Positions 50,274 to 59,262 of a stretch of DNA of 64,000 bases are shown in pieces. Every line of letters starts with the position of its first letter. Within the stretch, counting starts at the first letter, position 1. The notes below the pieces were generated by a model that was not told where the DNA came from, did no database searches, and worked only from the letters and a program-made list of their open reading frames with translations. The DNA is from Pseudooceanicola batsensis HTCC2597 (GTDB taxonomy: Bacteria; Pseudomonadota; Alphaproteobacteria; Rhodobacterales; Rhodobacteraceae), in NCBI RefSeq assembly GCF_000152725.1, contig NZ_CH724132.1, positions 1-64,000 of the forward strand, in the 5' to 3' direction. The position numbers and the translations under genes are program-made.

Positions 50274-50918
50274 ATGGATAGATTTTTCTCTATCAGTATG
50301 CCCGCGGCTCAGTTTGTTAGAAATGTCCTGCTGTTCAGCTTCGCTGCATTACTGCCGGTCCTGTTGTTCTACGTCTTACTGGCTCCGGGCTTTGCTCCGG
50401 CTCTTGCTGCCGGCGGACCGGCACTCATGCGCTTACTAAGGCAGGTTGCGACCAACGGTTTGCCCGTGGTTTTTGCCGTCAACTATGTCAGTTTTTTCCT
50501 TTTCGCTATGACAAAGCAACCAAAGGCGGGCTCAAGAGACACGGCGTTTTTCGTGCTGGTCGATGTCTTGCTCAGAGCCCTTCTCTTTCCAGGTCTCCAC
50601 GTGCTGATATACGTTCTATCTGCCGACTGGTTCGGGTCATTCGGCGGCAATCGTTCAACCGCTTTGGCGGTTGTATCCCCGACTCTTGCGCGTTCGGCGT
50701 TTTTCGAGAACATCTCCGGCGTTTACCTCTATGCGACTATGATAAGCGCGTTGCCGCTCTACGTCTCGGCTTTCGGGCGGTCGGAATTTCTTGGACCGGT
50801 TGTACGTCGCTTGCCCATGAACACGGGCGTGATGCTGCTTGCCCTGGCTGCGTTTGCCTTGTCGGTCGGGCTGATCACGATCGGCGCACAAGGCATCGCA
50901 TCTCTTCAGGCCAGGTGA
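50274..50918 (+). CDS. Hypothetical polytopic membrane protein
   Basis: A 214-residue protein with about five hydrophobic segments (for example VLLFSFAALLPVLLFYVLL and VMLLALAAFALSVGLITI). No conserved metal-binding cluster is visible. It stands alone on the plus strand between two minus-strand units and is convergent with the permease gene. Base composition is slightly AT-richer than in its neighbours. No family recognised. Confidence 0.65.
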   Translation: MDRFFSISMPAAQFVRNVLLFSFAALLPVLLFYVLLAPGFAPALAAGGPALMRLLRQVATNGLPVVFAVNYVSFFLFAMTKQPKAGSRDTAFFVLVDVLLRALLFPGLHVLIYVLSADWFGSFGGNRSTALAVVSPTLARSAFFENISGVYLYATMISALPLYVSAFGRSEFLGPVVRRLPMNTGVMLLALAAFALSVGLITIGAQGIASLQAR

Positions 50919-50925
50919 TGGCAGG

Positions 50926-52263
50926 CTAATCACCGTGGGCGTGGGCGGGGGCGGGGGCGACTTGCGGTGCCACCCATTGCGACAAGTAAACGCGCTCGAA
51001 GGCGAACACAGCGATCATCCCGACAGCGGCGTAGAGAACGATCATCGGGTCGCTTTGAAGCTTCATCACGGTGAAAGCTGCCAGTACTATCGCATCGAGC
51101 GCCAGGGCAGTCAAAAGCACGATACCGAAGGCGCCGACGTCTGCTCGACGATAGCGGAACACGCCCCAATGTATGATCATGTCCATGACGAGGTAAAAGA
51201 AAGCACCGAGGGATGCGATCCGGCCTAAATCAAAGAGCACGGCCAACGTCGCGGCGATGACGACAGTATAGACCAGGGTGTGGCGTTGGATGGGACCTGG
51301 CATACCGAAGTGGCTGTGCGGGATCATTTCCATGTCGGTCAGCATCGCCAGCATACGCGACACCGCGAAGACGCTGGCCAGAACGCCGGACGCCGTTGCG
51401 ACAGCGGCCAGGATCACCGTGAGTATGAAGCCGGTTTGTCCAAGGGCGGGCTGCGCCGCTTGTGCCAGCGAATAGTCACGCGCTGAGATGATCTCCTCGA
51501 TCGTGAGACTCGAACCGACCCCGTAGGCGACCAACAGGTAGACGACGACGCAGATTCCGATAGAGAACATGATCGCTCGGCCAACATTGCGATTTGGTTC
51601 AGTGATCTCGGCTCCGCTGTTGGTGATCGTGGTGAATCCCTTGAACGCAAGGATGGCCAGCGCCGTAGAGGCGATGAACCCCGTGAGCCCGTAGGATTGT
51701 GAGGTCTCGGACGCCGCGGCGAACGCAAAACCACTGGACCACAGGGCCGCGATGCCAAACAGAGCTATGCCTCCGATCTTGATCGCGGCCATGATCAACG
51801 AGAACAGCCCGACCGAGCGGTTTCCGGCCATGTTCACCAAAAAGGCGAAAACGATCACGGCCACAGCCAGAGCGGGGACCAATGGGCCACCTTCGATATC
51901 GAAAGGGCGCAGGACATAGGTGGCGAAGGTTCGCGCGACGAGGCTTTCCGCGATCACCATGCTGAGCGCCATCAGCAGTGCGGCCCCGCCCGCGATGGCT
52001 CCGGGGCCATAGCATTTCTGCAGGATCATGGCGATGCCACCCGAGGACGGCCATTTGTTCGACATCCTGATGTAGCTGTAGGCGCTGAAGCTTGTGACGA
52101 CCGCGCCGGCGATGAATGCAAGCGGGAAAAGCGGGCCGGCGAGCTGCGCGATTTGCCCCGTCAACGCAAAGATTCCAGCGCCGATCATCACGCCTGTCCC
52201 CATCGCAACGGCTCCGCCCAGACTGATGGAATTTTCGCGGTACGTTTCTTTTTCGCTCTGCAT
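50926..52263 (-). CDS. APC-superfamily amino acid/amine permease
   Basis: A 445-residue permease with about twelve membrane helices. The N-terminal GVMIGAGIFALTG and the later FKGFTTITNSGAEITEPNRNVGRA are typical of the APC amino acid permease family. The C-terminus is Pro/His-rich (APAPAHAHGD). Its substrate and its reason for being in a metal island are unclear; it might supply a metal-chelating amino acid or a polyamine, but that is speculation. It lies 48 bases downstream of the Cu ATPase gene on the same strand. Confidence 0.85.
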   Translation of the reverse strand: MQSEKETYRENSISLGGAVAMGTGVMIGAGIFALTGQIAQLAGPLFPLAFIAGAVVTSFSAYSYIRMSNKWPSSGGIAMILQKCYGPGAIAGGAALLMALSMVIAESLVARTFATYVLRPFDIEGGPLVPALAVAVIVFAFLVNMAGNRSVGLFSLIMAAIKIGGIALFGIAALWSSGFAFAAASETSQSYGLTGFIASTALAILAFKGFTTITNSGAEITEPNRNVGRAIMFSIGICVVVYLLVAYGVGSSLTIEEIISARDYSLAQAAQPALGQTGFILTVILAAVATASGVLASVFAVSRMLAMLTDMEMIPHSHFGMPGPIQRHTLVYTVVIAATLAVLFDLGRIASLGAFFYLVMDMIIHWGVFRYRRADVGAFGIVLLTALALDAIVLAAFTVMKLQSDPMIVLYAAVGMIAVFAFERVYLSQWVAPQVAPAPAHAHGD

Positions 52264-52311
52264 AAATGGCCCCCTTTTAATTTTGGTTCATCCGAACGCT
52301 GTTGCGCGCTT

Positions 52312-54657
52312 CTAGATACGAACGCCGCGAAGGCGCAGCGAATTGAGCACCACCGAGATTGACGACGCGCTCATGGCGAAGGCAGCAAACATCGGACTGA
52401 TGAGGATGCCAAAGAAGGGAAACAGAACTCCCGCCGCGACCGGCACGCCGGAGGCGTTGTAGATCAGCGCGAAGAACAGGTTCTGGCGGATGTTGCGCAT
52501 CGTGGCCCGGGCGAGCCGCCGCGCACGCACGATACCATCAAGGTTGCCCTTGACCAGCGTGACGCCCGCGCTTTCGATGGCCACATCGGCGCCGGTGCCC
52601 ATGGCGATGCCGACATCGGCCTGCGCGAGCGCGGGGGCGTCGTTGACGCCATCCCCGGCCATGGCGACCTTGTGGCCCGCCTCTTGCAACTCAAGGATGA
52701 TCCGCGCCTTGTCCTCCGGCAGCACGTCGGCCCGGATCTCATCGATTCCGAGCCGCGTGCCGATGGCCTTGGCCGTGCGTTCGTTGTCGCCGGTCGCCAT
52801 GATGACGCGGAACCCCAGTTCATGCAGATCCTCGATGGCTTCTGGCGTGGTCTCCTTCACTGGGTCGGCGACAGCAACTAGACCGGCGATCTCGCCATCC
52901 AGCACAACGAACATGACCGTCTCGCCTTCGTCGCGGCGGGCATTGGCCTTGGCGGTCAACGCGCCCGCCTCGAGCCCCAATTCGCGGATCATCGCCAAAT
53001 TGCCGAGCGCGACCGCTTTGCCGTCAACGACCCCCTTGACGCCCTTGCCAGTGACCGCCTCGAAGTCCCGTGCCTCGTCCATTTTGACATCTCGCTCCTC
53101 CGCACCCCTGACGATCGCTTCGGCCAAGGGGTGCTCCGATCCGCGCTCAAGCGATGCGGCGAGACGCAAGACCTCGGCTTCGTCGTGGCCGGGTTGCGGG
53201 AGTACGTCGACAAGCCGCGGCTTGCCTTCGGTCAACGTGCCGGTCTTGTCGACGATCAGGGTATCGACTTTCTCGAACCGCTCCAGCGCCTCGGCGTTCT
53301 TGATCAGCACCCCTGCCTGAGCGCCCCGTCCTGTCGCTGTCATGATCGACATCGGTGTCGCCAGGCCAAGCGCACAAGGACAGGCGATGATCAGAACCGC
53401 CACCGCCGAAATCAATGCGTAGGAAAGCGCAGGCGCGGGCCCCCAGATCGCCCAGGCGATGAAGGACAGGACCGCGATACCGATGACGGCCGGAACGAAA
53501 TATCCCGCCACCTTGTCGGCGTATTTCTGGATCGGGGCGCGCGAGCGCTGCGCGTTCGACACCATCTCGACAATTTGAGCCAGCATCGTGTCGGACCCGA
53601 CACGCGTCGCCTCCATCACCAGACTGCCGGTGCCATTGATCGTCGCGCCGGTCAGCGGGTCGCCCTCGGTCTTCTCGACCGGCACGGGTTCACCGGAGAT
53701 CATGCTTTCGTCGACCGAGGACCGGCCGTCCAGAACCACGCCATCGACCGGCACCTTGTCACCGGGCCGCACGCGCAGCCGGTCCCCGACTTGCACGTCC
53801 TCCAGCGGGATTTCCTCCTCGGATCCGTCGTCCCGGATGACCCGCGCGGTCTTTGCCGCCATGTCGAGAAGCGCGCGGATCGCCTTGCCGGTCCCCTCGC
53901 GGGCGCGTAGTTCCATCACCTGGCCGAGCAGCACCAGCGTCACGATCACCGCCGCCGCCTCGAAATAGACGCCGACATGGCCTTCGGAGTCTCGGAACCC
54001 ATCAGGGAATATGTCCGGTGCGAGAACGGCAACGACGCTGAAGAGCCAGGCGGCAAGAACGCCCATGCCGATCAGGGAGAACATGTTGAGGTTCAATGTG
54101 CGGAACGAAATCCATCCGCGTTCCAGAAACGGCCAGCCGCACCACAAGACCACTGGCGTTGCCAGGATCAATTCGATCCATTGTGTGGTGCTTTCGCCAA
54201 AAAAAGTCCGGACTGCGGGGAAACCGACGAATGGCCCCATCGTGAGGACAAGGAGCGGGATCGTCAGGACTGTGCCGACCCAGAACCGCCGTGTGAAATC
54301 CACCAGTTCGGGATTTGGACCTTCATCGCCCGGCACACCGGATTCCAGTTCCAATCCCATACCACAGATCGGACACGCGCCCGGATCAGGCTGCCGCACC
54401 TGAGGGTGCATCGGGCAGGTGAAAATGGGACCATCATGTCCTGTAGGAACCAGATCATATCGGCCATCGGCCGGCGTGGCACCCGCGTGGTGTTCGTGAT
54501 GATCATGTGCTGAATGGACCTCGAGCTCCGATTCCGGCACGAGGTGCATCCCGCATTTCGGACAATTGCCGGGCTCGTCCTGCCGCACCTCAGGGTGCAT
54601 GGGGCAAACGAATACCGAAGAAGCTGCTGTGGTTTCAGAACTGTCGGGAGTGCTCAT
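52312..54657 (-). CDS. Cu-exporting P1B-type ATPase with twin heavy-metal-binding domains
   Basis: A 781-residue copper/silver efflux ATPase. Instead of HMA domains it has two tandem heavy-metal-binding repeats ([10 protein letters not shown] ... CPKCGMHL and [10 protein letters not shown] ... CPICGMGL) separated by a His-rich linker. The core has [22 protein letters not shown] and [10 protein letters not shown], and the copper-type residues YN (ALIYNASG) and FAMSASS in the last helices. ATG 54657 is preferred because the next upstream start lies in the -35 box of a CueR-type promoter. Confidence 0.95.
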   Translation of the reverse strand: MSTPDSSETTAASSVFVCPMHPEVRQDEPGNCPKCGMHLVPESELEVHSAHDHHEHHAGATPADGRYDLVPTGHDGPIFTCPMHPQVRQPDPGACPICGMGLELESGVPGDEGPNPELVDFTRRFWVGTVLTIPLLVLTMGPFVGFPAVRTFFGESTTQWIELILATPVVLWCGWPFLERGWISFRTLNLNMFSLIGMGVLAAWLFSVVAVLAPDIFPDGFRDSEGHVGVYFEAAAVIVTLVLLGQVMELRAREGTGKAIRALLDMAAKTARVIRDDGSEEEIPLEDVQVGDRLRVRPGDKVPVDGVVLDGRSSVDESMISGEPVPVEKTEGDPLTGATINGTGSLVMEATRVGSDTMLAQIVEMVSNAQRSRAPIQKYADKVAGYFVPAVIGIAVLSFIAWAIWGPAPALSYALISAVAVLIIACPCALGLATPMSIMTATGRGAQAGVLIKNAEALERFEKVDTLIVDKTGTLTEGKPRLVDVLPQPGHDEAEVLRLAASLERGSEHPLAEAIVRGAEERDVKMDEARDFEAVTGKGVKGVVDGKAVALGNLAMIRELGLEAGALTAKANARRDEGETVMFVVLDGEIAGLVAVADPVKETTPEAIEDLHELGFRVIMATGDNERTAKAIGTRLGIDEIRADVLPEDKARIILELQEAGHKVAMAGDGVNDAPALAQADVGIAMGTGADVAIESAGVTLVKGNLDGIVRARRLARATMRNIRQNLFFALIYNASGVPVAAGVLFPFFGILISPMFAAFAMSASSISVVLNSLRLRGVRI

Positions 54658-54686
54658 TTTGCGGTCCTTTCCGAGAATGCTTCTCT

Positions 54687-54717
54687 TGCCTAGGGCTTCC
54701 ATCCGCGGGAGGGTCAA
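54687..54717 (-). promoter_or_regulatory. CueR-type promoter of the Cu ATPase
   Basis: Minus strand: TTGACC, a 19-bp spacer CTCCCGCGGATGGAAGCCC, then TAGGCA. The TTGACC plus the CTCCC ... GGAAG spacer strongly resemble CueR-controlled copA promoters. It lies 30 bases before the ATPase start. Confidence 0.8.
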
Positions 54718-54735
54718 GAGAGATCAGTACGGCGA

Positions 54736-55656
54736 TTACATTGCGGCTCTGCGGGGTGGCGCTGTCCGGCCCCGTTCCCGCCGGGCGAACACGATCAACG
54801 CCAGCCCGACCAGCGCCATTGGCATGGAGAGCAACTGGCCCATGGTCAAACCCCACTCACCAAAATGAAGCGCATGGCCGATCGGGTTGTCCGCCGTCAC
54901 AAATTGTTGGTCCGGTTGCCGGAACATCTCGACGAAACTTCGGGCAAGACCATAGCCGGTCAGAAACACGCCAGCCAAGGCACCGGGCATTTTCAGCCAG
55001 CCCCGGCCCCAAGCGAGATAAATGAGCAGTATTCCAAGAATGAGCCCCTCCAATACCGCCTCGTACAGCTGGGACGGGTGTCGGGCGCAGAGGCCGCTAA
55101 CCCCTGGGCAGGCCTGCGCGACTTCGCCGGGAAAGATCACCGCCCAGGGAACGTCCGTTGGACGCCCCCACAACTCATTGTTGGTGAAGTTCGCCAGCCT
55201 TCCAAGAAACAAGCCTGGTGGTGTTGCCAAAGCCAGCAAGTCGCCAGTGCTGAGCAATGACGCGTTCTGTCTAAGGCAGAACAGCAAGGCCGCGATGACA
55301 ACTCCCGCGAACCCCCCGTGGAAAGACATGCCGCCTTGCCAGACCATCAGAATTTCCAAGGGATTGGCGAGATAATATGCGGGCTGGTAGAACAGTACAA
55401 AGCCCAGGCGACCACCAGCAATCACGCCGATGATGATCCACGTCAGAAGATCTTCGATCTGCGTTCGGTCAAGCGGCGGTCCAGCTGACGTCCAGAGCGC
55501 GGGACGGCTTATGGCACTCGAACAAATGCGCCAGCCAATCAGGATACCGAAGATATAGGCTAGCGCGTACCAGCGGAGTGCGAATGTGACCCCCCCGATG
55601 TCGAAGGAGAAGAGGTCGGTTCCAATATCCGGAAATGGCAATCCCGCTGGCAGCAC
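54736..55656 (-). CDS. lgt: Prolipoprotein diacylglyceryl transferase Lgt
   Basis: Lgt carries out the first step of lipoprotein maturation. The 306-residue protein has about seven membrane segments and the family signatures [12 protein letters not shown] (catalytic-region His) and [20 protein letters not shown], followed by [12 protein letters not shown]. All key residues are present. It lies upstream of the Cu ATPase on the same strand. With the two lspA copies and lnt, the window encodes the complete maturation pathway, which is remarkable for accessory DNA. Confidence 0.95.
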   Translation of the reverse strand: MLPAGLPFPDIGTDLFSFDIGGVTFALRWYALAYIFGILIGWRICSSAISRPALWTSAGPPLDRTQIEDLLTWIIIGVIAGGRLGFVLFYQPAYYLANPLEILMVWQGGMSFHGGFAGVVIAALLFCLRQNASLLSTGDLLALATPPGLFLGRLANFTNNELWGRPTDVPWAVIFPGEVAQACPGVSGLCARHPSQLYEAVLEGLILGILLIYLAWGRGWLKMPGALAGVFLTGYGLARSFVEMFRQPDQQFVTADNPIGHALHFGEWGLTMGQLLSMPMALVGLALIVFARRERGRTAPPRRAAM

Positions 55657-55761
55657 TGGGTGAGTTCCTCATCAGGAATTTACGTGGGGATTAGATGGCA
55701 TTGATCGAGCACCGCTAAAGGCGCTCGATCTGCGACAGGGCATCCAACGCCCATCCCGCCA

Positions 55762-56148
55762 TCACGCGGTGTCGAGGGCGTCCCGAAGGAGATCGCGGAC
55801 TTCGCCGGCGACCGCGTCCAGGTCTTGGTTCTGCACCGCCTGCATCGAAGCGACAGGATCGACCGCGCTGACCTCGGTGTCGCCGTCCAGTTGCCGCAGG
55901 ATAACATTGCAGGGAAGCATCGCACCGATGCGAGGCTCGATCTCGATGGCTTTGTGCGCCATGCCCGGATTACAGGCCCCCAAGATGCGGTAAGGCGGCA
56001 TGTCCGCATCAAGTTTCTTTTTCATCGTCGCTTTGACGTCAATCTCAGTCAGAACGCCGAAGCCCTTGTCTGCCAAAGCATCCCGAACACGCATCTCTGC
56101 GTCATCGATTTTGGTGTCTTTCAGGACGCGATCATAGGTATAGGCCAT
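55762..56148 (-). CDS. DUF302 protein
   Basis: A 128-residue soluble protein of the DUF302 family: GFGVLTEIDVKATMKKKLDA, YRILGACNPGMAHKA and MLPCNVILRQ are the typical segments, with one Cys in each of the last two. DUF302 proteins often lie in metal and sulfur stress loci, but the function is not settled. No signal peptide from the chosen start. Between Lgt and the EF-hand protein gene. Confidence 0.9.
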   Translation of the reverse strand: MAYTYDRVLKDTKIDDAEMRVRDALADKGFGVLTEIDVKATMKKKLDADMPPYRILGACNPGMAHKAIEIEPRIGAMLPCNVILRQLDGDTEVSAVDPVASMQAVQNQDLDAVAGEVRDLLRDALDTA

Positions 56149-56288
56149 GGGAATTTTCCTTTCCGTGTCTCTATTTGTTGGCATACCGAGGCTAAACGGT
56201 TCAGGTCGCGGTTCGGTTCAATGTCCCGACCGCGAATGGTTTTGGGGTTGTGAGGACGGGTGCCGGAAAAAAACCGGCACCCATTGGC

Positions 56289-56897
56289 TCAGTTGTCCTG
56301 CATCATGGAGCCGTTGCCCATGCCCTGACCGTTGCCAGGCCGCGCAGGCGCATCTGCCATATTCGACCGCATCATCTGCATCCGCTCCATCCTATCGGCA
56401 GGAGCGGCCATCTCTTCCGGCGTCACCGCGCCGTCGCCATCGGCATCGAGGTGTTGGAAGCGATCCACCATCATTTCGCGGATCATCGCGCTGTGGAGAG
56501 CTTCAAACTCGGTAATCGAGAGGCTTCCATCCCCGTCGCTGTCAAACTCGGAAAGCTTGGCCTGCAGCTGCGTGCGCATTTCTTCCGGCGTCGTTGTGCC
56601 GTCTCCATCAGTGTCGAACATTTGCATCATGCCGCCAGCCATGCCTGGGCTCATCATACCACTGCCCATGCCTGCGCCCATCATGCCTGCGCCCATCATG
56701 TTTCCGTGCATGCGCTTCATCATGTCCATCATTCCGCCCATGTTCCCCATCATACCGGGACCACCGTTCTGCATCATGCCTGGTCCGCTCTGGGCGCCAA
56801 ATTGTCCCCCACGCCCGTGGTTGGCGTCCGCGAATGCGGCACCGCCAAGGGCGGTTGCAGCCAGGGTCATTGCAGCGAGTAAAGTGTTGCGTTTCAT
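56289..56897 (-). CDS. Secreted Met-rich EF-hand protein
   Basis: A 202-residue secreted protein. After a signal peptide (cleavage after AFA near residue 23) comes a 65-residue Met/Gly-rich segment (MMGAGMMGAGMGSGMM-type repeats) likely to bind Cu(I) or Ag(I), then three EF-hand loops DTDGDGTTTPEE, DSDGDGSLSITE and DADGDGAVTPEE, expected to bind calcium. The combination of a soft-metal Met-rich arm with EF-hands suggests a periplasmic metal buffer; function inferred from composition only. Confidence 0.85.
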   Translation of the reverse strand: MKRNTLLAAMTLAATALGGAAFADANHGRGGQFGAQSGPGMMQNGGPGMMGNMGGMMDMMKRMHGNMMGAGMMGAGMGSGMMSPGMAGGMMQMFDTDGDGTTTPEEMRTQLQAKLSEFDSDGDGSLSITEFEALHSAMIREMMVDRFQHLDADGDGAVTPEEMAAPADRMERMQMMRSNMADAPARPGNGQGMGNGSMMQDN

Positions 56898-57222
56898 TTC
56901 GATCACCTCGTGTCAGTGTTGCGATACCCAGCATATGGGGGGCACCTGCAGATGCGGAATGCCACGCGAGCCGGTGTTTTGTATCGCGAGGTCACAAAGG
57001 CGGGGTCTGTTACAAATTGCGACAAATCAATTCGGGGCGAACGCTCCTCTTCATCTGAAACATGCGATATCCAGAAAAAAAGGTGTCGAGGATCCGTATA
57101 CCAACCGAAACCGAACCCATGTTTCGGTAGAGGTGAAATCCGGAAGAGTTGATGTCGAGATTGCTAGAGGCCCTGAATATCCCGAAAATTCAATCATTCA
57201 ACCCATGGCAGGAGGCTGCAGG
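56898..57222. other. Intergenic region
   Basis: About 325 bases between divergent genes. It is AT-richer than its surroundings, as expected for promoters in both directions. I see no MerR- or CueR-type site and no gene. An AGGAGG just before 57223 is the ribosome binding site of the next gene. Confidence 0.6.
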
Positions 57223-57852
57223 GTGCTCTTTTTGAACCGCATTTTCTCAGTTCTAACCTTGGTAATTTTGGCGGGGTGCGGTGCAGGAAACGACATGCGC
57301 CCGGATGCTTCAGCCGAAGTCATCAGTAGCGCATCCTACCGTCACGATGGACCGGCCGCGCTGACGTTGTACACCATGATCAACAACAGGTCCGGGGCGG
57401 GTGCGCATAGCAGCGTCATGATTAATGGGTCGCAGCGTGTTATCTTCGATCCGGCAGGAACGGTCCGGCTGAGCGCTGTACCGGAACGGGGAGATGTGCT
57501 TTATGGCATTACTCCACAAGTGGCCGATTTTTATGCGCGGGCTCATGCTCGCGAGACCTACCATGTCGTCATACAAGAGATCGATGTGTCTCCCGAAGTC
57601 GCGGAGCAGGCTTTGCGCCTTGCAATTGCCAGCGGCCCAGCCGCTTCCGGTTTTTGTAGTGCCAGTACCTCCGCGGTACTCAGACAATTACCAGGATTTG
57701 AATCCATCGGACGCACATTTTTTCCAAAGCGCCTGATGGCGGATTTTGGCAAGTTGCCGGGCGTGCGAACCACAAAGCTGTTCGAGAACGATGAGGACGA
57801 CAAATCCGTAGCGATCGCACAGTTCGAAAGTTCACTTGCGACACAGCCGTGA
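57223..57852 (+). CDS. Lipoprotein of unknown function
   Basis: A 209-residue predicted lipoprotein starting at GTG 57223, which has AGGAGG 7 bases upstream. The signal peptide ends in the lipobox VILAGC. The mature domain contains SYRHDGPAALTLYTMIN, AHSSVMINGSQRVIFDPAG and PASGFCSAST, reminiscent of a papain-like/NlpC fold with His and Cys, but I cannot assign it. Convergent with the L,D-transpeptidase gene. Confidence 0.78.
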   Translation: MLFLNRIFSVLTLVILAGCGAGNDMRPDASAEVISSASYRHDGPAALTLYTMINNRSGAGAHSSVMINGSQRVIFDPAGTVRLSAVPERGDVLYGITPQVADFYARAHARETYHVVIQEIDVSPEVAEQALRLAIASGPAASGFCSASTSAVLRQLPGFESIGRTFFPKRLMADFGKLPGVRTTKLFENDEDDKSVAIAQFESSLATQP

Positions 57853-57928
57853 GTGTTCGTCCAACAATTCATTGGAAGATGTCCCTGCACGACGCAGTCC
57901 TCGGCGTGTGAGCCAAAGATGCAATAGG

Positions 57929-58594
57929 TTAGCTTCGAGCGGTAACGCTGTCTTCGGCCGAGTAAAGGAACGCCGTCGATCCGACAGCGACATTCGGATA
58001 GAGATCATTGATGTGGGCCATCACCATGCGCACGCATCCCGAACTGGCCCGGCCGCCAATGCTGCGAGGGCTCGGCGTTCCGTGAATTCGAAGGTACGTA
58101 TCCCGATCTCCGACGAATAGATACAAAGCCCTGCTGCCCAAGGCATTGTTGGGGCCGGGCTCCATACCGTCGGCAAACCGCTCGTAAGCCTCCGGATCGC
58201 GTTCGATCATTGACTGCGTTGGCGTCCAGTGCGGCCATTCGACCTTTCGGCGGATCGTATAGGTGCCGGGTTCATAGAGATCGCCCTTGGCAATCGCCAC
58301 CCCGTATCGCATCGCGGTGCCACCTTCCTCGATATGGTACAGATAGCGCGCGATCGCATCGACGTGAATGTCACCCGGGCGCAAACCGTCATTCGCCAAA
58401 ACGCGTTGCGGCAGCAGCCTGGGATGCAGCCCCCATGGGTTGGTTGTTGCCGGGTCATAGTTGGCGGGCGTGATCTGCGCATCCCAAGCTGCTTTTTCGG
58501 CTGTTGACGGCCAGGTCTTAGCGAATGCTGGCGAACTCAGAGACGCTGAAAACAGCGAGCCGGAAAGTGCAAGGAAGTGTCGTCTTGTAACCAT
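57929..58594 (-). CDS. L,D-transpeptidase (YkuD family), copy 2
   Basis: A 221-residue L,D-transpeptidase, almost collinear and strongly identical with copy 1 at 48.5 kb. It has a Tat-like signal (VTRRHFLALSGSLFSASL) and the catalytic motif IHGTPSPRSIGGRASSGCVRM. It is the last gene of the minus-strand run L,D-transpeptidase 3, multicopper oxidase, DsbB, L,D-transpeptidase 2. Confidence 0.93.
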   Translation of the reverse strand: MVTRRHFLALSGSLFSASLSSPAFAKTWPSTAEKAAWDAQITPANYDPATTNPWGLHPRLLPQRVLANDGLRPGDIHVDAIARYLYHIEEGGTAMRYGVAIAKGDLYEPGTYTIRRKVEWPHWTPTQSMIERDPEAYERFADGMEPGPNNALGSRALYLFVGDRDTYLRIHGTPSPRSIGGRASSGCVRMVMAHINDLYPNVAVGSTAFLYSAEDSVTARS

Positions 58595-58636
58595 GAAGCG
58601 AAGCCCTTTGTTTGTTTTCGATGAATGCGGGACGAT

Positions 58637-59149
58637 TCAAGAAACGTCCGCGACCCCATGCCACCGAACCTTTTGATGTCTTGCGATCGCGACCAACCAG
58701 AGGCAAGCAAGGACACCGCTTAGGATCGCGTTCCAACTGGCCATGGACAACGTCAGAAATTCCCAGACAACCTCACTGCACAGAACAAGATTGGACGTAT
58801 TTGAACTGGCAGAGGGCAGCAATTCCGATACCGACATTTGGGAAACATCGAGGCCGGATCCCGTGCAAGAAGTCGGTCCCTCCCACCAGCCGCGCTCGAC
58901 ACCGGTATGAAACACTCCCAACGCGGATGTGCTGAGTACCGACAGGGCACCGATTATCAGGATTGGCAAAATCGGCAGAGCAAAGAGCAACAGAGCGCCC
59001 ATTCCAATGGCGATTGCGTGTGGGTAGCGTTGCCAGATGCACATTGCGCACGGCGCGTACCCAAGAGCCTGGAAAACGAAGGCCCCCAACAGCAAGGCGG
59101 CTGATCCTGCCGCCGCAGTCATGCCGAGAGATTTTGGTGTCAGGGTCAA
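58637..59149 (-). CDS. dsbB: DsbB-family disulfide bond protein, second copy
   Basis: A 170-residue DsbB with four membrane segments. The first pair is APCAMCIWQRYPH; the second pair is in TSCTGSG and LVLCSEV. It is longer than and distinct from the DsbB at 37.6 kb and closer to the standard proteobacterial form. It sits between the multicopper oxidase and L,D-transpeptidase 2. No DsbA partner lies next to it. Confidence 0.9.
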   Translation of the reverse strand: MTLTPKSLGMTAAAGSAALLLGAFVFQALGYAPCAMCIWQRYPHAIAIGMGALLLFALPILPILIIGALSVLSTSALGVFHTGVERGWWEGPTSCTGSGLDVSQMSVSELLPSASSNTSNLVLCSEVVWEFLTLSMASWNAILSGVLACLWLVAIARHQKVRWHGVADVS

Positions 59150-59262
59150 TGAACGCTCCCATTGGCAGTCGATGGACCTGTTTCTCGCTTGTCAGGTTAC
59201 GTAGACGGCGAAAGGCCTGTTATCATTCAGAGATTTGTAACGGTATGTATCCGTCTCGACCC

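Noticed and set aside
56332..57222. Upstream extension of the 57.2 kb lipoprotein to a 506-residue protein
   Set aside because: The first 290 codons run antisense to the Met-rich EF-hand gene; the lipobox start at 57223 with AGGAGG is far better.
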